Both the position numbers and the translations under genes were made by a program. Shown one piece after another: positions 59,722 through 64,000 of a stretch of DNA of 64,000 nucleotides. The stretch's first letter is position 1. The number at the start of each line of letters is the position of its first letter. Source of the DNA: Nissolia schottii (taxonomy: Eukaryota > Streptophyta > Magnoliopsida > Fabales > Fabaceae); assembly GCA_003254905.1 (NCBI GenBank), contig QANU01093679.1, positions 1,588,185-1,652,184 on the forward strand, written 5' to 3'. The notes under the pieces are model-generated. The model searched no databases. It saw only the letters and a list, made by a program, of their open reading frames with translations, and was not told the DNA's origin.

Positions 59722-60004
59722 AAGTAATGTTTGGCAAGCATCCCAGAACATAAAATATCAAAATATAAAAATGGCAGAGACGCATCTCTTATGTCTTTTC
59801 ATTTTAAAAGTATGAAAGAGACGTGTCTCTTGTATTTCGGTGATCTCTTTTGTATTTTTTTCGTAAATATATAAAAATTAGTTAAAAAATTATTGTAAGA
59901 CAAAGATAATTTTTAGTTTTATGTTTTTGTCTCCTTCTCTAAACATATTTTTGTCTCCATTGTCTCCGTATTTTTTGTTTCTAGATGCTTACCAAATACT
60001 GTCT
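59722..60004. mobile_element. MITE-like element, 283 bp
   Basis: Left end 'agtaatgtttggcaagcatc' and the complement of the right end 'acagtatttggtaagcatc' form imperfect inverted repeats. The interior is AT-rich with 'gagacg.gtctctt' phrases and no coding capacity. Target duplication not clear, so the superfamily is unknown. Confidence 0.6.
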
Positions 60005-60037
60005 TAGAGAAGGAAGAACCCCACCGGGAGGAAAGTA

Positions 60038-60809
60038 GGAGTGAAAATAGGTCATGCCATTAATGAGGTCCTTGGTCTAATTCATTTTAGACTTAGTCCG
60101 ACTTAACTCATTTAATAAATAAGTTAAATTAAAGCTTTTAAAAAATATATTTTTAATTAAATAAGTCATGGCATAGACAATAAAAAAACTACTAAATCCA
60201 GCATGCTGACTCATTTTCTGTTCCAAAATAAAAATTCTATCATATTATTATAATATGACTAATCATATTCAAAATCTTTTTGCTTCTTATTTCTCTAACT
60301 CCCTCATAAGTATATCAAACATTTTCCTTTGAGTACTCATCTCTTTGCTTTTGTTTCAAATCTGGGCACCTAAAGCTTCATTTTTTTTGTCTGTTATATG
60401 ATATCTATTAATTTATTAATTTTTTGTTATATTATTTTAATCTTTGTAGAGTTGTGTTATTTCTCAATTACTAATATAATTCATTTTCTTTCATGTTTAT
60501 TTTGACTTTGTTAAATTTAAATGACTAAAAAAATATTTTTTTCCTATATTTTTTATTAATGACTTAATTACATACACCGTAAATATAGCTTCAGTGACAA
60601 ACAATATCTAAGCTTTTTTTTTTCTTTCTTTCAAGTAGGCTTGTAAATAATCTTTTGAGCTAAGCTAAACTTTTAAAAAAGTAAGGCTGAGTCTTTAAAA
60701 AAAAAAACTTATGACAAATAATAAGTTTAAGCTCAAGCTAAATAATTTTAAAATAGGTCAAATAGATTTAAGTCAATCCTAACTTGCCTCAATTTATTTC
60801 CACCCTACG
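60038..60809 (-). repeat. dispersed MITE-like repeat, family A, copy 2 (longer)
   Basis: The complement of 60440-60809 aligns with 4547-4930. The ends 'gtaggagtgaaaatag' and, on the other strand, 'gtagggtggaaataaa' look like terminal inverted repeats, giving an element of about 770 bp. Flanks gggaggaa / gggagact share 5 of 8 bases, as a worn 8-bp duplication would. Confidence 0.65.
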
Positions 60810-61346
60810 GGAGACTTCAGTTTTCACAAGACTCATTAAATTATTGATTAAACATGAAGACCAAATTATGTTTAAGAACATATGGTATGCTTACTACCAT
60901 CTTTAAAGGTGAAAATTCTTAAAATATTAGTGGTGACCTCAAAACTGCTTGAGATCTTGGTGATCCAGAGTGTGTATCAAAAGCGACTCTGTGGATGCTG
61001 CCTTATTTCTTTTTCAGTGCATTTCTCATATTTATCAGGTAGTAATTATGGATATTTGAGATCTTTTGCGGCTTGCCAAACAAGGATCATTGGAGGTTTA
61101 TGTTATGTTGTCGTTGATTCGTCCGTGAAGATGCAATCTCTCCCTGCGTGAGAATTTATTGGGTTCTTTTTTCGTAAGGCACCAAGCTTGTTGTCTTTTA
61201 TTTTCTGATGCATAAAAGAAAGAGTAATATTATATTATTTTAACTCATTTTTCAATCAAGAATGTTATGTGTACATAAAAAAAATCATCCACATTTTATA
61301 CACATCAATTTAATGTTCATTTTCTTTTTTTTTTTAAGAGTCAAAC
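60810..61346. other. gene-free stretch
   Basis: The 89-codon frame at 60882-61151 has no recognised motif, ordinary AT-rich composition and no splice partner, so I do not call it a gene. Confidence 0.45.
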
Positions 61347-61680
61347 CTATTCGCTTGTGATATTGTTTACTTTGGGGCTCCTCACGAATTTAAAACGTGT
61401 CACAAGGGAGAGACATCCACACCTTTATAAAGCATGTTTCGTTCCCCTCTCCAACTGATGTGAGTCTTTGAGAAATAGCTCCCCTCACCACCCCTGTGGG
61501 GCTAGCATTTTCGCTAGCCACCGGTTCGAGATCTGACTATGATACCATCTGTAATAGCTGGACCTACTCGCTTGTAATATTGTCCGTTTTGAGAATTGCT
61601 CTTCACAGATTTAAAATGTGTTACAATGGAGAGGTATCCACACTCTTATAAGGCATGTTTCAATATCATAAGTAGGTAGG
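61347..61680. repeat. dispersed plant repeat with a 215-bp internal direct repeat
   Basis: 'acctattcgcttgtgatatt' at 61347 recurs as 'acctactcgcttgtaatatt' at 61562; both are followed by 'ttaaaa.gtgt.aca' , 'ggagag..atccacac' and 'ttataa.gcatgtttc'. Between them are 'ggggctagc..tttcgctagccaccggttcgagatctgactatgatacca'-like words. The wording matches a non-coding repeat common in plant genomes, but I cannot assign its class. Confidence 0.7.
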
Positions 61681-61849
61681 TCTATTACACTCTCCTCTTC
61701 CCTATGCTCTTCTTCTTCTTCGTTTCTTCTTATTCTTTACTTTTTCCTCTTTCTCCCATTGTTTCTTCATTTTTCTTCTAAAATGTTATTGATCACATCA
61801 TTTTTGTTTTCATTTATGATATATTCGTTGTATCCAACTGTTTAAACAT
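61681..61849. other. gene-free spacer
   Basis: CT-rich sequence, nothing further seen. Confidence 0.4.
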
Positions 61850-62260
61850 TTGTGTATGTTTATAGAAAATTTTGTGCATACTTATTCAAAAGTTTGTGTA
61901 TGTCAGCATCAAAGTTTTTTTTCCTTCATCTTTGTTTTCATTTCTATCATATTTTTTGGTTTTGTTTGGTCGAAAGTTTGTGCATGCTTATTCAAAAATT
62001 TGTATATGTAAGCATCAAAATTTTCTTAAGGTCTTTTGTTTTTGTTTATGTCATATTCTTTATTTGTAGTTGTTCAAAAATTTGTGTATGTGAACACTAA
62101 AGTTTGTTTATTTATTCAAAAGTTGTGCACATGAACACCAAAATTTTCTTCTTTTTCGTTTTTATATTTGTCTTATATTTTGTTTGAACTTGTTGAAAAG
62201 TTTGTGTATGTAAGCATAAAAGTTTGTATATCTATTTTGAAATGTTTGTTTTTGATAGAT
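61850..62260. repeat. degenerate minisatellite, 22-23-bp units
   Basis: Units such as 'aagtttgtgtatgtcagcatcaa' recur with T-rich spacers containing a longer repeated phrase ('ttttcattt.t.tcatattttttg'). The core is the same as in 33010-33660. The frames at 61852-62100 and 61872-62069 are products of the repeat. Confidence 0.7.
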
Positions 62261-63290
62261 AATGAGTTCTTACTTTTTGTTATTTAATGCAACACAAATT
62301 TAATTTTATTTAATTTTTATATTTAATTTTTTTTTTGCATGTATGTAAAAAAAATTGTACACAATTATGATTATGTACAACATTCATAACTATTCAATAG
62401 CTATACGATGAAAGCAATTTTGGCATACACCTAATATGATTGTTCTTTAAATTACTAAATGAAAGTAAAAAAAAAAAGTCTTTTAAAATTTTTAATACAC
62501 TAAATATTTTAAATTTTTATTTTTCAATAAAGTTTTATTATTTTAGATTATTTAACAAGTGAATATAGCTAGGGGGTGAATGTACCGCAGGATTGGTGAC
62601 CGGTCAGAGGCGTAGCCGGGATATAGGATGGATTGGATAAGCTAGGCAGAAATTAAGGTAGGCCAGACCTGAAAATTAGGTAAGTTGGTTTTGTGGGGGT
62701 GTCAGGATAAGGTTGGCCAGCTATGATATATACGAGACATAATTAATTTCTAATTGGGTTGTTTCTAACTCTAAGTCAGGGTACTTATTTGGAAATTAAG
62801 GAAAAATTAATTTTGATTTAAAGAATCAGAATTTAAATTTTTTATTATTGAATAATACATTAGCAACTTTTAAAAGATTTTACTTTTTTTTAAACCAATA
62901 TTTTTAGAGCAATGATAAAAAAAAAAGAAAAACTTTTTTTTCTTAATTGTGAACAAGAAGGTCTCAAACAAAGAAATGAAGCATGCGAATAAATAAAAAT
63001 TGAGATAAAAAATATTAACATTAAAAATTATAATTAAAATATAAAAATTAGATTTAGTATATTATTAATACAAATGTTTTACAATATTGATTAATCATGT
63101 TTATTATATATTATATATAACTTAAAAATACTAAATTATTATGAAAAATTAATATTCTTAATAGTGTGATAATGTATAATTAAGAACTGTATAAATAAAA
63201 TAGTTATTTTAAAATTAAGTATTGAATATAATATAATATAAATGCCAATATTGGTTTTATTTTAAAATTTGATAAAATGCAAATTACCGT

Positions 63291-63293
<3 letters not shown>
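62261..63293. other. gene-free AT-rich DNA
   Basis: Very AT-rich. A GC-richer patch at 62575-62720 with 'cagaggcgtagccggga' resembles a worn hAT end. No gene. Confidence 0.45.

Positions 63294-63324
<31 letters not shown>
63294..63324. repeat. (AT)n microsatellite at the gap edge
   Basis: Perfect AT run that ends in the assembly gap, so its true length is unknown and it probably caused the break. Confidence 0.9.
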
Positions 63325-64000
63325 NNNNNNNNNNNNNNNNNNNNNNNNNNNNNNNNNNNNNNNNNNNNNNNNNNNNNNNNNNNNNNNNNNNNNNNNNNNN
63401 NNNNNNNNNNNNNNNNNNNNNNNNNNNNNNNNNNNNNNNNNNNNNNNNNNNNNNNNNNNNNNNNNNNNNNNNNNNNNNNNNNNNNNNNNNNNNNNNNNNN
63501 NNNNNNNNNNNNNNNNNNNNNNNNNNNNNNNNNNNNNNNNNNNNNNNNNNNNNNNNNNNNNNNNNNNNNNNNNNNNNNNNNNNNNNNNNNNNNNNNNNNN
63601 NNNNNNNNNNNNNNNNNNNNNNNNNNNNNNNNNNNNNNNNNNNNNNNNNNNNNNNNNNNNNNNNNNNNNNNNNNNNNNNNNNNNNNNNNNNNNNNNNNNN
63701 NNNNNNNNNNNNNNNNNNNNNNNNNNNNNNNNNNNNNNNNNNNNNNNNNNNNNNNNNNNNNNNNNNNNNNNNNNNNNNNNNNNNNNNNNNNNNNNNNNNN
63801 NNNNNNNNNNNNNNNNNNNNNNNNNNNNNNNNNNNNNNNNNNNNNNNNNNNNNNNNNNNNNNNNNNNNNNNNNNNNNNNNNNNNNNNNNNNNNNNNNNNN
63901 NNNNNNNNNNNNNNNNNNNNNNNNNNNNNNNNNNNNNNNNNNNNNNNNNNNNNNNNNNNNNNNNNNNNNNNNNNNNNNNNNNNNNNNNNNNNNNNNNNNN
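63325..64000. other. assembly gap (N)
   Basis: 676 undetermined bases up to the end of the window. Confidence 0.99.

Noticed and set aside
60882..61151. 89-codon + strand frame
   Set aside because: No recognised motif and ordinary intergenic composition.

Overview
The window is nuclear DNA of a flowering plant, most likely a eudicot (a rosid would fit; the species cannot be named from the sequence). The signs are genes with GT-AG introns, plant-only protein families (GLUTAMINE DUMPER, PTI1-like and USP-type receptor-like cytoplasmic kinases, CONSTANS-like), a strongly AT-rich intergenic background, and plant transposon families (MULE with plant mobile domain, CACTA, hAT, Stowaway-type MITE, tRNA-derived SINE, LINE and LTR remnants). 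One unresolved base lies at 2681 and an assembly gap covers 63325-64000.

Layout. 1-14.6 kb: no protein gene; AT-rich DNA with degenerate repeats. 14.7-15.3 kb: an intronless GLUTAMINE DUMPER gene (+). 18.8-19.1 kb: a small intronless gene (-) for a 96-residue charged/coiled-coil protein with a hydrophobic tail. 19.2-22 kb: a Stowaway-type MITE, a decayed hAT transposase and an LTR-like remnant. 24.2-31.8 kb: the gene core, with two receptor-like cytoplasmic kinase genes on the + strand: a 4-exon PTI1-like kinase (388 aa, myristoylation/palmitoylation-type N-terminus) and a 10-exon USP-domain kinase (606 aa). 32.4-45.8 kb: repeats, including a SINE with an exact 11-bp target duplication, a LINE RNase H fragment, 22-23-bp minisatellite arrays, a 1.14-kb solo LTR, and a 3.2-kb CACTA element holding a second LTR of the same family. 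46.5-52.7 kb: a 5.6-kb Mutator-like element with about 285-bp inverted repeats and a 9-bp target duplication. It carries a decayed transposase and a plant mobile domain, and sits in one copy of a tandemly duplicated segment whose other copy keeps the empty site. 53.8-55.1 kb: a 2-exon CONSTANS-like gene of the COL5 type (-). 55.1-63.3 kb: LINE RNase H remnant, a minisatellite-rich element, MITEs and other repeats, up to the gap.

The five genes form no evident pathway: amino-acid export control (GDU), two cytoplasmic kinases of different subfamilies, a B-box/CCT transcription regulator and one unknown small protein. I found no clearly new biological system. The best leads are the MULE/plant-mobile-domain element with its built-in empty site, and a roughly 23-bp minisatellite module shared by four separate repeat loci.
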